From positions 1-41,617 of the forward strand of contig JAJDAG010000113.1 in the NCBI GenBank assembly GCA_029262005.1: a DNA stretch of 41,617 nt. Direction: 5' to 3'. Below the pieces are notes generated by a model. The model did not search any database, was not told where the DNA came from, and was given only the letters and a program-made list of their open reading frames with translations. This DNA is from Candidatus Zhuqueibacterota bacterium. Lineage in GTDB: Bacteria > Zhuqueibacterota > Zhuqueibacteria > Oceanimicrobiales > Oceanimicrobiaceae. Below are positions 8,615 to 18,997 of this stretch, piece after piece; position 1 is the stretch's first letter, and each line of letters opens with the position of its first letter. Position numbers and translations under genes: made by a program.

Positions 8615-9960
8615 ACCAGGTTGATTTAATCCACAAAAAACGTGATGGCGGCGAGCTCACAGAAAATGAACTCGCCTTTTTAATTTCAGGTTATGTAGCA
8701 GGCGACATTCCAGATTATCAAATATCGGCCTTTCTCATGGCTGTTTATTTTCAGGGAATGACCTCCCGGGAGACCGCAACGCTGACTGCCCTGATGCGTG
8801 ACTCGGGCGTTGTTCTCGACCACAGTCACATCCCCGGCTTTAAAGCGGACAAACACAGCACAGGTGGGGTAGGCGATAAAGTCTCGCTTATTTTGGCGCC
8901 GCTGGTTGCGGCTGCCGGAGTCTATGTGCCCATGATTTCCGGCCGGGCCCTGGCACACACTGGCGGTACGCTGGACAAGCTCGAAGCCATTCCCGGTTTC
9001 CGAACCAATCTTTCTCTTGAGGAAATAGCGCGTCAACTGCCTGAGGTTGGCGCAGTGCTGGTGGGGCAAACCGCTGATTTAACCCCTGCGGATAAAAAAA
9101 TCTACGCCCTGCGCGATGCCACGGCCACGGTCAATTCAATCCCATTGATTACGGCAAGTATTTTAAGTAAAAAAATGGCTGAGGGCATCGATGCCCTGGT
9201 GCTTGATGTTAAGGCTGGTAGCGGCGCTATTTTTAATGAAAAGGAAAAGGCCTGGGAATTGGCCCGAATGCTGGTGAACACGGCTGCACATTTCGGTCTG
9301 AGGACTTCGGCCATTGTGACGGCCATGGATCAGCCTCTGGGCAATGCCATTGGCAACTGGCTCGAAACCAAAGAAGCCATAGACACACTGCGCGGCACTG
9401 GCCCCAAAGATTTGTTGGAACTGACTCTGGTGCTGAGCGCCCAAATGCTGGTCCTTGCCGGAAAAGCCGGCTCGGTGTCCGAAGGATGCGCCATACTTGA
9501 AGAAAAAATAAGCAGCGGCCAGGCGTTTGACAAGTTTCTTGAGCTGGTTAAATGGCATGAAGGCGATGTTTCGGTTGTTCAAAATCCGGATATTTATCCG
9601 CAACCAAAGCATTCGCTTGCCATTAAGAGCGAAACAGACGGCTATGTGGCAAAAGTGGATTCTCGCGAAATCGGCATTGTTTCCATGGCGCTTGGAGCCG
9701 GTAGAAGTTCTGTGGAGGCTGAAATCGATTACACTGCAGGCATTTGTTTAAAGAGAAAGATTTGCGATAGCGTAAAAACCGGTGATACGCTGGCGATGGC
9801 CTACTCGAACCATACGGAATTGTTGCATGCCAATGCAACCCGATTGCAGGCCGCATTCAAAATCGAGATTGAAAAACCAACAACTCCCGGGCTTATTTAT
9901 GGCGTTATCAATTCGGCCGGTGAAAAACATTGGAATGCAGAAAAACGTGATTTTGTTTAA
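8611..9960 (+). CDS. pdp: Pyrimidine-nucleoside phosphorylase (thymidine phosphorylase family)
   Basis: 449 residues. Phosphorolyses thymidine, deoxyuridine or uridine to the free base and (deoxy)ribose-1-phosphate. Signatures: phosphate loop KHSTGGVGDK (81-90) and family signature SGRALAHTGGTLDKLEAIPGF-type segment starting at residue 110. The C-terminal alpha/beta domain ends in a PYNP-type region (about 345-420) followed by a short extra tail of about 15 residues after GLIYGVI. Start codon overlaps the deoC stop by 4 bp. It supplies the sugar phosphate for DeoC. No encapsulation helix is obvious at either end, so it may act in the cytosol, outside the shell. Base preference cannot be told from sequence. 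Confidence 0.95.
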   Translation: MNQVDLIHKKRDGGELTENELAFLISGYVAGDIPDYQISAFLMAVYFQGMTSRETATLTALMRDSGVVLDHSHIPGFKADKHSTGGVGDKVSLILAPLVAAAGVYVPMISGRALAHTGGTLDKLEAIPGFRTNLSLEEIARQLPEVGAVLVGQTADLTPADKKIYALRDATATVNSIPLITASILSKKMAEGIDALVLDVKAGSGAIFNEKEKAWELARMLVNTAAHFGLRTSAIVTAMDQPLGNAIGNWLETKEAIDTLRGTGPKDLLELTLVLSAQMLVLAGKAGSVSEGCAILEEKISSGQAFDKFLELVKWHEGDVSVVQNPDIYPQPKHSLAIKSETDGYVAKVDSREIGIVSMALGAGRSSVEAEIDYTAGICLKRKICDSVKTGDTLAMAYSNHTELLHANATRLQAAFKIEIEKPTTPGLIYGVINSAGEKHWNAEKRDFV

Positions 9961-10039
9961 GCGTTTTGCCCGCATCGTGGATCAGGGTGAAGAATCTGTA
10001 TTTTAAACATTTATCTGAAATAAAAACAAATTATTAACG

Positions 10040-10423
10040 TTGAGGTATGCACATTTGTCATTACTAACATCGCGTCTCGAAAGAGAGCGGCAAACCGTTG
10101 AGGCGATGATTAAAATGTATTGCCGGGACATTCATGCTAATTCAGGAAAACTTTGCCCAGAGTGCAAAGCGCTTCTTGATTATGCCGGCCAACGCCTGCA
10201 AAAGTGTCCTTATCACGAAGAAAAAACAACATGCGCCAAGTGCCGGACACATTGCTACAAGCCATTAGTTCGAGAGAAAATACGAAAAATTATGCACTAT
10301 TCAGGCCCAAGAATGATACGCTATCATCCCGTATTGGCCTTTTTTCACATTATCGCCGGCATGCGTAAAGAACCTTTAAGTCCGATGCGCGGCAGGTACA
10401 TAGAGGATAAGTTTTGTACTTAA
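10040..10423 (+). CDS. YgbA-like protein (nitrous-oxide-stimulated promoter family)
   Basis: About 127 residues from a TTG start; a second in-frame TTG at 10055 is equally possible and no Shine-Dalgarno site decides it. Family features: ERERQTVEAMIKMYCRD, the cysteine pairs LCPECKALLDYA and KCPYHEEKTTCAKCRTHCYKP, then MHYSGPRMIRYHPVLAFFHI. The cysteines suggest metal binding. In Enterobacteria ygbA is linked with the nitric-oxide response, but the molecular role of the family is poorly known. It lies 79 bp after the phosphorylase gene on the same strand and could be read through from that operon, although a functional link to nucleoside use is not evident. Confidence 0.85.
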   Translation: MRYAHLSLLTSRLERERQTVEAMIKMYCRDIHANSGKLCPECKALLDYAGQRLQKCPYHEEKTTCAKCRTHCYKPLVREKIRKIMHYSGPRMIRYHPVLAFFHIIAGMRKEPLSPMRGRYIEDKFCT

Positions 10424-10502
10424 CAAATCAGTGCTAATCAGATGTGAGTATGCGGTCGTTTGGCTGGCACTCAGAGCGTTCGTGGAAACAAGCAACAAAT
10501 CA

Positions 10503-10530
10503 TCCGTCCGAAAGCCAGGCTTCGGACGGA
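10503..10530. terminator. Hairpin between convergent ygbA-like gene and pfkA
   Basis: Perfect 10-bp arms TCCGTCCGAA (10503-10512) and TTCGGACGGA (10521-10530) with an 8-base loop. It is placed between two convergent genes, so it may stop transcription from both sides. Neither flank has a strong T-run. Confidence 0.6.
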
Positions 10531-10557
10531 AGTCATACTCATCTTAAATCATTTTTG

Positions 10558-11652
10558 CTATTCATCGCCAAAAGATGTACCCACTGCCCTTGCTGCGTGC
10601 AAGGCTTGAGAGGTCATGGGCACCAGTTTTTGTTGCGCAATAGCGTCCTTAATGAGAACTGATTCTACTCTGTTTCCTTTTAAGGCTACCATATATCCAA
10701 ATTTGCCTGAAGTGACCAATTGGCTGGCTACATAACCGAACCGGGTCGCCAGATTGCGATCAAACGGGGTTGGCGACCCCCCTCGCTGCAAATGCCCCAG
10801 AACGGTGACACGCGTTTCCAGCCTGGTTTGTTCACTGATTCTGTCTCCAATCAGCTCTCCGATGCCACCCAAACGTTTGGAGTCGGTAAGTTTTTCATCC
10901 AACTTCTTAACGACAAGGTCACCATCGAATGGCTTGGCGCCTTCAGCCACACAAACAATGCTGAATCTCTTGCCGTGCAGGCTGCGGGCCTTTACTTTTT
11001 GGTAAATGGCTTCCCACTTAAAGGGAATCTCCGGGATAAGTATGATATCTGCACCACCAGCCAGGCCGGAGCCCAAAGCGATCCAACCTGCATATCGTCC
11101 CATAACTTCAATGACCATCACCCGGTGGTGCGAAGAACCGGTCGTGTGCAAGCGGTCGATGGCTTCTGTCGCCACAAAGCGGGCGGAATCATAGCCAAAA
11201 GTGACATCGGTTGCATCGAGATCGTTATCGATTGTTTTGGGCACGCCGATGACATTTAAGCCTAAATCACTAAGTTTCGAGGAAATATGCATGGTGCCGT
11301 CGCCGCCAATTGCGACGATGGCGTCAAGGCCCCAGCGTTTGTAGTTTCGCAATAATCGTGCGGACTCATCAATAATTTCTATCTTTCCATCAGGACCTTC
11401 GATGGGATAGTGAAACGGGTCTCCTTTGTTGGAGGTCCCGAGAATGGTTCCTCCCTGGCTCAATATCCCTGAAACTTGACTGTCGGTGAGTTCCTGCATC
11501 CTGCCTTCAACAAAGCCTTCAAAGCCATCCTCTATGCCCAGTACTGTAGCGCCACCATTCATGCAGGTTTTTGCCACGGCTCGAATTACAGCGTTGAGTC
11601 CGGGACAATCTCCTCCTCCTGTGATAATACCAATTCGTTGTGTTTTCGACAC
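10558..11652 (-). CDS. pfkA: 6-phosphofructokinase, probably ATP-dependent
   Basis: 364 residues, PFKA family. Phosphorylates fructose-6-phosphate to fructose-1,6-bisphosphate in glycolysis. Phosphate-donor loop ITGGGDCPGLN near residue 10, GGDGT at 116-120 and catalytic PKTIDND at 138-144. The glycine after GGD predicts ATP use, since pyrophosphate-dependent enzymes usually have Asp there. The lysine in PKTIDND (where E. coli PfkA has Gly) is more usual in pyrophosphate-type and in some eukaryotic ATP-type enzymes, so the active site is mixed. It stands alone as a transcript, convergent with the upstream operon and divergent from gcvP. A palindrome lies 37 bp before its start codon. Confidence 0.97.
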   Translation of the reverse strand: MSKTQRIGIITGGGDCPGLNAVIRAVAKTCMNGGATVLGIEDGFEGFVEGRMQELTDSQVSGILSQGGTILGTSNKGDPFHYPIEGPDGKIEIIDESARLLRNYKRWGLDAIVAIGGDGTMHISSKLSDLGLNVIGVPKTIDNDLDATDVTFGYDSARFVATEAIDRLHTTGSSHHRVMVIEVMGRYAGWIALGSGLAGGADIILIPEIPFKWEAIYQKVKARSLHGKRFSIVCVAEGAKPFDGDLVVKKLDEKLTDSKRLGGIGELIGDRISEQTRLETRVTVLGHLQRGGSPTPFDRNLATRFGYVASQLVTSGKFGYMVALKGNRVESVLIKDAIAQQKLVPMTSQALHAARAVGTSFGDE

Positions 11653-11670
11653 TTTAACGCTATCCTTACA

Positions 11671-11704
11671 TACTGAATAAATGACATTTACTGAATATTC
11701 AGTA
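11671..11704. promoter_or_regulatory. Palindromic operator-like site between pfkA and gcvP
   Basis: A perfect 16-bp palindrome TACTGAATATTCAGTA occupies 11689-11704. A further half-site TACTGAATA begins at 11671. The spacing of the half-sites and position 20-50 bp upstream of pfkA suit a transcription-factor binding site controlling pfkA, possibly also gcvP. The factor is unknown. Confidence 0.5.
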
Positions 11705-11948
11705 TAACAAAAATTGTACTCAGATCAAAATAATTTTCTGTTATGTCGGGCCTCACACCCAAAACTTTTGTAGACATTTTGGTTTTTTTTTTGTACAATC
11801 CTCTTCTGTTTTTCCAGTGATAATGAGGATGTCTTCACTGTTGCTGAGCAGTTTACAAATTCGAACATAAGAACTGTCATTTTCTTTTGAAAACGAATGA
11901 CAGAGAACAAATTCCAGAGCATTAATGACACCGCAGGAAGCTATGACC

Positions 11949-14840
11949 ATGCTGAATAATACGACAGACAATTTTGCTCACCGCCATATTGGGCCTGATG
12001 AAACCGAGCTGCGAAAGATGCTCGAAACGATTGGTGTGGATTCGTTGGAAGAACTGGTGAATGAGACAATTCCTGCTCACATTCGTCTGGAACAGTCCTT
12101 GGATTTACAGGAAGGGGTCAGTGAATTTACATTGTTGCGTGACTTGAAACGCATTGCGCAGAAAAACAAGCTCAACAAATCATACATTGGACTTGGTTAT
12201 ACAAACTGCATCGTGCCCAGTGTCATCCTCCGCAATATTTTTGAGAACCCCGGCTGGTATACGCAGTACACGCCCTATCAGGCAGAAATTTCACAGGGGC
12301 GTTTGGAGGCGCTGCTTAATTTCCAAACCATGATTATGGATTTGACCGCTATGGACGTTGCCAATGCCTCGCTGTTGGATGAAGCGACCGCTGCTGCTGA
12401 AGCCATGACCATGTTGCACCGGTTGCGCAATCGTGATTTGGTTAAACGTGGCGCCGATGCATTTTTTGTTTCGAACAAATGCTTGCCGCAAACTCTGGAT
12501 GTTCTGAAGACCCGCGCTGAACCACTGGATATTAAGTTGGCCATAGGCGATCCGGCTTCATTTTCTATTACCGACAATATTTACGGTGCGCTTCTGCAAT
12601 ATCCTGACTCAGACGGCAATGTCTTTGATTGCAGTGGTTTTATTGAAAAAGCACATGATGCGGGTGTTTTGGTCGCTGTTAGCGCGGATCTCCTGAGCCT
12701 TGCATTGCTTACGCCTCCCGGTGAAATGGGAGCGGATATTGTTTTAGGCTCTTCACAACGCTTTGGAGTGCCCCTGGGATACGGCGGTCCGCATGCAGCG
12801 TTTTTTGCAACACGGGAATCGTTTAAGCGTCAGGTGCCGGGCCGGATAATCGGTGTTTCTGTTGACAGAAATGGTAAGCCCGCCTGCCGTATGGCGCTGC
12901 AAACTCGCGAGCAGCATATTCGTCGCGAAAAGGCGACTTCAAATATTTGTACCGCGCAGGCGCTTCTGGCGATTATGGCCGGCATGTATGCTGCTTACCA
13001 CGGCCCAAGAGGGCTGCGGTCCATTGCCGGGCGCATACATTCTATGACCGAGATTTTGGAGAATGAACTAGTCGAATTGGGCTACCAGCAACTCAATAAA
13101 ACCTATTTCGACACCCTGAAAATTGCCGTCGATGCAGATACTCCGAGCATTGCTGTCATCCGGGATGCTGCCCTGCAGGCCGGCATCAATTTTAGATACA
13201 TTGACGATTCACATCTCGGCATCACACTGGATGAAACAACGCAGCCGGAAGATCTGCAACAAATCATAGATGTTTTCACCAAAGCAAACGGCGCCCGCCC
13301 ACGGAAGATCGATTTAGCAAGTGCTGTTGAAAGCACTCTCCCGGATGGGCTGCGCCGCACCAGCGAATATTTGACCCATGCAGCCTTTAACTCGTATCAC
13401 TCTGAAACCAAGATGATGCGTTATATTAAACGACTTGAGAATAGCGACTTGTCGTTAACCACTTCAATGATTCCCCTCGGTTCCTGCACAATGAAGCTTA
13501 ATGCGGCAACTGAGATGCTGCCCGTGAGTTGGCCGGAATTCTCACAGATGCATCCGTTTGTGCCGGTGGATCAAACCAAAGGCTATGCCGAAATTTTTAG
13601 TGAGCTGGAGGCGGCGCTTTGTGAAATTACAGGTTTTGATGCCGTTTCCCTACAGCCGAACTCAGGTGCCCAGGGTGAATATGCCGGACTGCTGGTCATA
13701 CGCGCATTTCATCGCGATAATAGAGAATTTAACCGAAACGTTGTTTTAATTCCGGCTTCGGCTCATGGCACAAATCCGGCCAGCGCAGTCATGACAGGCA
13801 TGCATGTGGTCATAATAAAGTGCGATGAGTTGGGGAATATTGATATTGATGATTTGCTGAAAAAAGCGGACGAAAATAAAGAGCACCTCGCTGCACTAAT
13901 GGTAACTTACCCATCAACGCATGGCGTGTACGAAGAAAAAATTAAAGAAATTTGTGAAATAATTCATACGCACGGTGGCCAGGTTTATATGGATGGTGCC
14001 AATTTGAATGCCCAGGTTGGATTTACAAATCCTGCGGTGATTGGCGCCGATGTCTGCCACCTTAATCTGCACAAAACTTTCAGCATTCCGCATGGTGGTG
14101 GCGGTCCCGGTATGGGGCCGATCGCAGTTGCTAAACACCTGGCGCCCTACTTGCCCGGGCACTCACAGGTGAACGTCGGTGGGAAAAAAGGCATTTCCGC
14201 TGTGTCGGCAACACCGTGGGGCAGTTCCGGCATTTTGCCCATTTCTTACGCTTACATCAAATTGCTGGGTGGCAAAGGATTAACCGATGTGACCCGCTAT
14301 GCTATTTTGAATGCCAATTACATTCGGGCCAGACTAAAAGACGCCTTTCCCGTACTTTACACCGGTGTCAAAGGGCACGTTGCGCATGAATTAATTTTTG
14401 ATTTCCGCGGATTTAAAGCAACCACAAAAATTGAAGTAGAAGATGTTGCGAAGCGGCTTATCGATTATGGATTCCATGCGCCAACGGTATCTTTTCCTGT
14501 GCCCGGCACTTTAATGGTTGAGCCAACTGAAAGTGAAGCCAAAGATGAGTTGGATCGGTTTTGTGATTCACTTCTGCAGATCAGAGAAGAAATTCAGGAG
14601 ATTGCAGAGGGTCGGGCAGACCAGGCGGACAATGTGTTGAAAAATGCGCCGCATACCGCTGAGGAGGCCCTGGCAGATGAGTGGTCGCACTGCTATTCCC
14701 GGGAAAAAGCGTACTACCCGCTGCCTTACTTAAAAAGCAATAAATTTTGGCCGCCGGTTGCGCGTATCGATAATGTTTACGGAGATAGAAATCTTGTGTG
14801 TGCCTGTCCGCCGGTGGCAATGTATGCACAGGAAGAATAG
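11949..14840 (+). CDS. gcvP: Glycine dehydrogenase (decarboxylating), single-chain P-protein
   Basis: About 963 residues. PLP enzyme that decarboxylates glycine and passes the aminomethyl group to the lipoyl H-protein of the glycine cleavage system. Both halves are joined in one chain: N-terminal P1-like domain (about 1-440, with RHIGP and the [17 protein letters not shown] segment) and C-terminal P2-like domain (about 450-960) with the PLP lysine in [17 protein letters not shown] (Lys709). Start chosen at 11949 because AGGAAG (11935-11940) is 8 bases upstream; in-frame ATGs at 11925 and 11943 fit the site less well. Genes for the H, T and L proteins are not in this window. Confidence 0.98.
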   Translation: MLNNTTDNFAHRHIGPDETELRKMLETIGVDSLEELVNETIPAHIRLEQSLDLQEGVSEFTLLRDLKRIAQKNKLNKSYIGLGYTNCIVPSVILRNIFENPGWYTQYTPYQAEISQGRLEALLNFQTMIMDLTAMDVANASLLDEATAAAEAMTMLHRLRNRDLVKRGADAFFVSNKCLPQTLDVLKTRAEPLDIKLAIGDPASFSITDNIYGALLQYPDSDGNVFDCSGFIEKAHDAGVLVAVSADLLSLALLTPPGEMGADIVLGSSQRFGVPLGYGGPHAAFFATRESFKRQVPGRIIGVSVDRNGKPACRMALQTREQHIRREKATSNICTAQALLAIMAGMYAAYHGPRGLRSIAGRIHSMTEILENELVELGYQQLNKTYFDTLKIAVDADTPSIAVIRDAALQAGINFRYIDDSHLGITLDETTQPEDLQQIIDVFTKANGARPRKIDLASAVESTLPDGLRRTSEYLTHAAFNSYHSETKMMRYIKRLENSDLSLTTSMIPLGSCTMKLNAATEMLPVSWPEFSQMHPFVPVDQTKGYAEIFSELEAALCEITGFDAVSLQPNSGAQGEYAGLLVIRAFHRDNREFNRNVVLIPASAHGTNPASAVMTGMHVVIIKCDELGNIDIDDLLKKADENKEHLAALMVTYPSTHGVYEEKIKEICEIIHTHGGQVYMDGANLNAQVGFTNPAVIGADVCHLNLHKTFSIPHGGGGPGMGPIAVAKHLAPYLPGHSQVNVGGKKGISAVSATPWGSSGILPISYAYIKLLGGKGLTDVTRYAILNANYIRARLKDAFPVLYTGVKGHVAHELIFDFRGFKATTKIEVEDVAKRLIDYGFHAPTVSFPVPGTLMVEPTESEAKDELDRFCDSLLQIREEIQEIAEGRADQADNVLKNAPHTAEEALADEWSHCYSREKAYYPLPYLKSNKFWPPVARIDNVYGDRNLVCACPPVAMYAQEE

Positions 14841-15024
14841 GCCACATCCTTAAATACTGACATCGCGTTTTAACTCTACTTTTGATGCTGTTGTGTTATC
14901 TTCGCACCTCGTTACTTAAATGTTGCGTTCGCCTGAATTGCATTTCATTTAAAAAGGGGAAAAGTGAGTAGAAGTTTAGAGCTGGGCGCAATTAAAGTGC
15001 TTGACCAAGCATCTTACCATTTTG

Positions 15025-16104
15025 TTACTTTTTCGCTTTTATCAGCACGACCAGACCAAGACATAAAAATATAACATTGGTTAACCAGGCTGCTGTCAGA
15101 GGTGGGAGTTTTCCGAGCTGACCCAATGTTTGCACAAAACGCAGCAGGCCGAAATAAATTAGAAAAATCACTGCACTTAGGATTAAGCCAAAAATGGCGC
15201 CGCTGCGCTGTTTGCTGGATGCCAGTGGCGCACCAAACAACACAAGAATGAAGCTGGCGAATGGTGCAGATAGCTTGAAATTCAGATCGACTTGCCATTT
15301 GCGTGTGTCTCCGCCATTCCGTACGATTTCATCAATAAAGTTCTTTAATTCAGAGTAGGACATATCTTCCGGGTTGGCTCGCTTTTCTGCAAGTTGAGCC
15401 GGTGTAAAATTCAGGTGCTTGTCTATCTCGTTCTTGAATGGAACAGCGTCTTCAGCACCATTGGAAAAGTGCCGTTTATAACCACTTTCCAGCACCCAAA
15501 CATCGTCTTTCCACCGCATCGACTTTATGTCGATCCTCTCGGTAATCGTGTTGCCCTCGTAGGTCTGAATTGTCACACGCTGTGCGGTTTTTGTCCGTGT
15601 ATTATACCTTGAAATAAACACTCTCCGCTCCAATGAATCACGCAAGAGCATATTGGTGACCGTTGTGCTTGTATTTGTTTTGTTCAATCCTAAATATTTT
15701 TGTTCAATTTGGGTTTTTCCCTGATTGGTGGCGGGCACCACTTTTTCGGCAAAGATCAGAGCCGCCGCACTAATGAGCAGGGAAAAAGCAAGCACACCTA
15801 CGAACATCCGATTCATGGAAATTCCCGCTGATTTTATGGCTGCCAGCTCGTTGTGTTTCGCCATTTGCCCGATGCTCAACATGCTTGCCAGCAGCATCGC
15901 CATGGGTAATCCGAGACTATTGACAATGAAAGGCACATAATAGAGATAATATTTCACAACGACAAAAGCCGGCACTTCTTTATCTATGAATCTGGCCAGA
16001 TTGCCCACCATATCGACACAAATCACAATCACTACAAAAAAGACAATAGCAAAGATCAGGCTGACAATAAAACGGCGAAGGACATAACGATCGAGTATTT
16101 GCAT
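15025..16104 (-). CDS. LptF/LptG family permease (YjgP/YjgQ)
   Basis: 359 residues. Inner-membrane subunit of the LptB2FG transporter that extracts lipopolysaccharide and passes it to the periplasmic bridge. Layout fits the family: N-terminal cytoplasmic helix MQILDRYVLRRF, then membrane segments at about 14-36, 50-75 and 95-118, a periplasmic jellyroll domain (about 125-270), and three more membrane segments from about 275 to 355. The KHNELAAIKSAGISMNRM segment is a strong family marker. The partner permease is not adjacent, which is unusual since lptF and lptG are often paired. It indicates an LPS-bearing outer membrane. Confidence 0.92.
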   Translation of the reverse strand: MQILDRYVLRRFIVSLIFAIVFFVVIVICVDMVGNLARFIDKEVPAFVVVKYYLYYVPFIVNSLGLPMAMLLASMLSIGQMAKHNELAAIKSAGISMNRMFVGVLAFSLLISAAALIFAEKVVPATNQGKTQIEQKYLGLNKTNTSTTVTNMLLRDSLERRVFISRYNTRTKTAQRVTIQTYEGNTITERIDIKSMRWKDDVWVLESGYKRHFSNGAEDAVPFKNEIDKHLNFTPAQLAEKRANPEDMSYSELKNFIDEIVRNGGDTRKWQVDLNFKLSAPFASFILVLFGAPLASSKQRSGAIFGLILSAVIFLIYFGLLRFVQTLGQLGKLPPLTAAWLTNVIFLCLGLVVLIKAKK

Positions 16105-16580
16105 TGAACGACTATTTCTTTTGGATGCGGCTCTTTTGAGACAAGTTCATTAGGCAGCCATGTTATAAGCGATTTGCACATAGAACGGGAGGCTTTTTCG
16201 CGTTCCCGGCGCTTGTTGGTTTACGTTCACCCATAAGTACAAAATTAAGGCTCTTTTTCTATTGTAAAACTAAGCTGAATTATGCATCAGCTACAGAGGT
16301 ACAGATAGCACGGAGTTTAAAAAAACAGCCAATTAAAGCTTGAAAAATGTGAGAACTCTGATTCACTCTTATAATTGTTCTTTATTGAAAACATTTGTTT
16401 TACGTTCCTTGCTCTCTGTGACTCTGCGGCAAAATTCATGAATAGAGCAGGCTAATAAATACTGTTTCTTATCATGCTTGTTCTGTTATCTCAGAAGATC
16501 TCCACCCAAATTAAATGACAAAAAAAACCAAAGCAAGAATTCGACTTTAACCTCGTCGAAACGTTCACCCTGTGTGCCGT
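16105..16580. other. Intergenic region, no gene seen
   Basis: 476 bp upstream of the LptF/G-type gene and downstream of the creatininase-family gene, both on -. It should hold the LptF/G-type promoter. Near 16405-16434 is a pyrimidine-rich word GCTCTCTGTGACTCTGCGGC, similar in style to short intergenic words scattered in many environmental genomes. No RNA or ORF is supported. Confidence 0.4.
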
Positions 16581-17342
16581 TTATTCATATAAATTTTGCA
16601 TGTCAGCTTTACTTATTTCATAAAACAAACTTGCCATCTTCGCGGCAACTGCATTAAAGTACTTTTCACCCTTTTCTTTCGTTGCTAATATTGGGTTTCC
16701 TACTCCCGTATCTTCACTTATTTTTGACCATTTGCGTTCTGCCCATACCCAACCTTCAGAAAATGCTGTAATTTTATTTTTCCTTTCTTTGCCGCTGCCC
16801 CATTTTTCTTTTGGTAAAACTAACTGGGGTTTGAGGTAAAGCAATAAACTTGTTTCCATTTCGTCAGCATGGTCACCAGGGGCTGCAAAAAATATTTTTT
16901 TATCAAGTGAAGTAAACCAATTTGAAACACAGATGAACATTTCAGGAAATTTCAATCCCAATTCTCGCACAATTGATTTAAAGTCATTGCCCCCGTGACT
17001 GTTAAAAATTAACAGTTTGTATATCCCTTGTCGAGCAAGAACCTCAACAATATCAAATAAAATGGCAAATTGGGTACTTGGATTTAAATTTATATCGAGA
17101 AAAATGTCGGCTTGACCTGTATTGACCCCAAAAGGAATGGTTGGCAGAACAATGACCTTGGCGCCTTTTTCCCAGGCTATCCTGGCGGATTCAGCGGCTA
17201 TGGAATCTGCCTCAATTATATCGGTGGCATAGGGCAAATGATAATTATGAGCTTCTGTTGCTCCCCACGGCAACACTGCCAATTCAAATTCAGCGTCTTT
17301 AAGGGCTTCCCAGTTTGTTTCTGCTAAAATATAAGGTCTCAT
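16581..17342 (-). CDS. Creatininase family amidohydrolase
   Basis: 253 residues, normal for the creatininase/MftE/ArfB superfamily of metal-dependent amidohydrolases. Metal-site motifs: WGATEAHNYHLPYATD (Glu30, His32, Asp41), FNSHGGND (His116) and GDHADEMETS (His158, Glu161). The full set of ligands is present, so activity is likely, acting on a cyclic amide, formamide or peptide-like bond. The exact substrate cannot be inferred because no pathway genes (creatinine, mycofactocin, riboflavin) are adjacent. Base composition is more AT-rich than the flanking genes, which could reflect a separate origin. Confidence 0.92.
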   Translation of the reverse strand: MRPYILAETNWEALKDAEFELAVLPWGATEAHNYHLPYATDIIEADSIAAESARIAWEKGAKVIVLPTIPFGVNTGQADIFLDINLNPSTQFAILFDIVEVLARQGIYKLLIFNSHGGNDFKSIVRELGLKFPEMFICVSNWFTSLDKKIFFAAPGDHADEMETSLLLYLKPQLVLPKEKWGSGKERKNKITAFSEGWVWAERKWSKISEDTGVGNPILATKEKGEKYFNAVAAKMASLFYEISKADMQNLYE

Positions 17343-17500
17343 ATTTTTGTCTTTAATATCACATAACGGTTAGTGGCTAAGCCGTAGAAAACCGGCTAAG
17401 GGATTTCGAATCCAAACAAGATTCCGCCGATTTTTTGAGCTAGCTGAATTCTGTTGCTATCTTCTAAAGAACATAAGCATCTGCGACAATATAAATTGGC

Positions 17501-18997
17501 TTATTTGTGAAAGCCCGAAAGCATCACGCCGATCCGGTCCTGAATATCACGAATTTTCGAAGTACTGACCACAAAATGCTCCATCATCATTGAAAAAGCC
17601 AAAAGTTCACCGTCGCCTGTGGTTGTGTAACCGGAGAGGGTTGAAACACCGCGCAAGGAGCCGGTTTTGGCGCGGAGCTTCCCTTCTGCGGAGGTATTTT
17701 TCATTCGCCTTTTGAGCGTTCCATCAACGCCGGCAATTGGCAGGGATGTCTTAAATTCTGCTTGCACACGAAAATCCTGGTGCATGGCTTGTAGCAGATT
17801 GATGAGAGCATCTGGAGAAATCACATTGTAACGCGAAACCCCGGAACCATCGACAATGTGCAGTTTCGTGGTGTCGGTTCCAGCCAGTGCAAGGAATTCC
17901 TTCACAGCAAAAAGCCCGGCTTTGGCTGTACCAGTCTGACTTAGCTCCGCACCAACTGTCTTAAGAAGCAACTCTGCGGATAAATTGTCACTGGCTTTGT
18001 TGGTGTTGATAACCACGGACGAAAGCGGTTCCGATTTGTGAACCACCAAAACAGAACTGGTGTCCGGTAGCGCCCCTTGAATAACCTGGCCGGTGAACTG
18101 AATACCCCCCTGGTTCAGCATTTCAGATAAAACGGTGCCGACAAACAGCGGTGCATTCACAACATCAATGGCAACCTGTTTCTCTTCTGCACCCGGAAGC
18201 CGGCCACCTTCTATCACAATTTTGTTGCTCGGCACTTTCCACTCACGCTCAACTTTGAATTGCTTAATTTGGATTGTATCAAGAGAATCAACTGTAAATC
18301 CCCTGTTTTCAACTGTCATATAAGCGGTGTTGGGCTCAATTGTAAACTGCAAGCTGTCGCCGATGGACTCTCCGGGTTTGACCCGCACAGTCACGCAGTT
18401 GTCATTTACAGTCAAAGCACTAATCGGCGCCCAGTACCAGGAAGAGGCATCATCCCACATCCAACCCGCACCCCAGTGCAGGTCGTCCAGGTAGCCGGCA
18501 TCGCAAATTAAGTCGCCACCAATAATTCGGATGCCTTTTGTTTTGAGTTGCTGAACCATTCTGGCCAGGTCGGTGAGCTGTAGATCCGGGTTGGCAAATC
18601 CCTTCAGATACAAATTTCCTGTGATGGCGCTGTCGGCCACGGCGGCCGTGTCTGCGTGCAACTCCGTTCTAAATTTGAAATTTGTGCCAAGCCGGGAAAG
18701 CGCCGTGGCTGTGGTTAACAGTTTCATATTTGAGGCTGGATGAAACAGCCTGTGACTGTCGCGTTCATAAAAAACAGCCCCGGTTTGCAGAGAGACGATT
18801 TTTATGCCGACACGTGTTTGTGCCAAAACAGAGTCAGCCAGGAGGGCGTCGATTTGTGCTTTTAGGTTTGCGCCCGGCAAAGAGTCCGGCGCAGGTTTAA
18901 CAAGAGAACCGGGGGCGCTGCAAGCATACGAAAGCAGCACGATCAGAGTAGAAAATAACAAAGGGAATACACGCCTCAACTGCAAAATTGCTTCCAT
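17501..18997 (-). CDS. dacB: D-alanyl-D-alanine carboxypeptidase/endopeptidase, PBP4 type (peptidase S13), lipoprotein
   Basis: Trims peptidoglycan stem peptides and cross-links in the periplasm. Start set at 18997: GAGGAG (complement at 19002-19007) sits 4 bases upstream. The resulting 498-residue protein begins with a short positive stretch and a hydrophobic segment ending in the lipobox LSYAC (Cys26), so it is a predicted lipoprotein. A start 24 codons upstream is also open but would bury the signal. Catalytic motifs: SNMK (Ser89, Lys92), SDN in the NKASDNLSAELL segment, and AKTGSLRG near the C terminus. The large insert between the first two motifs is typical of PBP4. Confidence 0.95.
   Translation of the reverse strand: MEAILQLRRVFPLLFSTLIVLLSYACSAPGSLVKPAPDSLPGANLKAQIDALLADSVLAQTRVGIKIVSLQTGAVFYERDSHRLFHPASNMKLLTTATALSRLGTNFKFRTELHADTAAVADSAITGNLYLKGFANPDLQLTDLARMVQQLKTKGIRIIGGDLICDAGYLDDLHWGAGWMWDDASSWYWAPISALTVNDNCVTVRVKPGESIGDSLQFTIEPNTAYMTVENRGFTVDSLDTIQIKQFKVEREWKVPSNKIVIEGGRLPGAEEKQVAIDVVNAPLFVGTVLSEMLNQGGIQFTGQVIQGALPDTSSVLVVHKSEPLSSVVINTNKASDNLSAELLLKTVGAELSQTGTAKAGLFAVKEFLALAGTDTTKLHIVDGSGVSRYNVISPDALINLLQAMHQDFRVQAEFKTSLPIAGVDGTLKRRMKNTSAEGKLRAKTGSLRGVSTLSGYTTTGDGELLAFSMMMEHFVVSTSKIRDIQDRIGVMLSGFHK

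Noticed and set aside
16405-16434. Pyrimidine-rich word of a type often repeated in environmental genomes
   Set aside because: Single copy in the window; repeat status cannot be shown.
17360-17410. Sequence ATAACGGTTAGTGGCTAAGCCG near the creatininase gene start, resembling an integron attC remnant
   Set aside because: Does not fit the RYYYAAC / GTTRRRY core pair and no integrase or second site was found.
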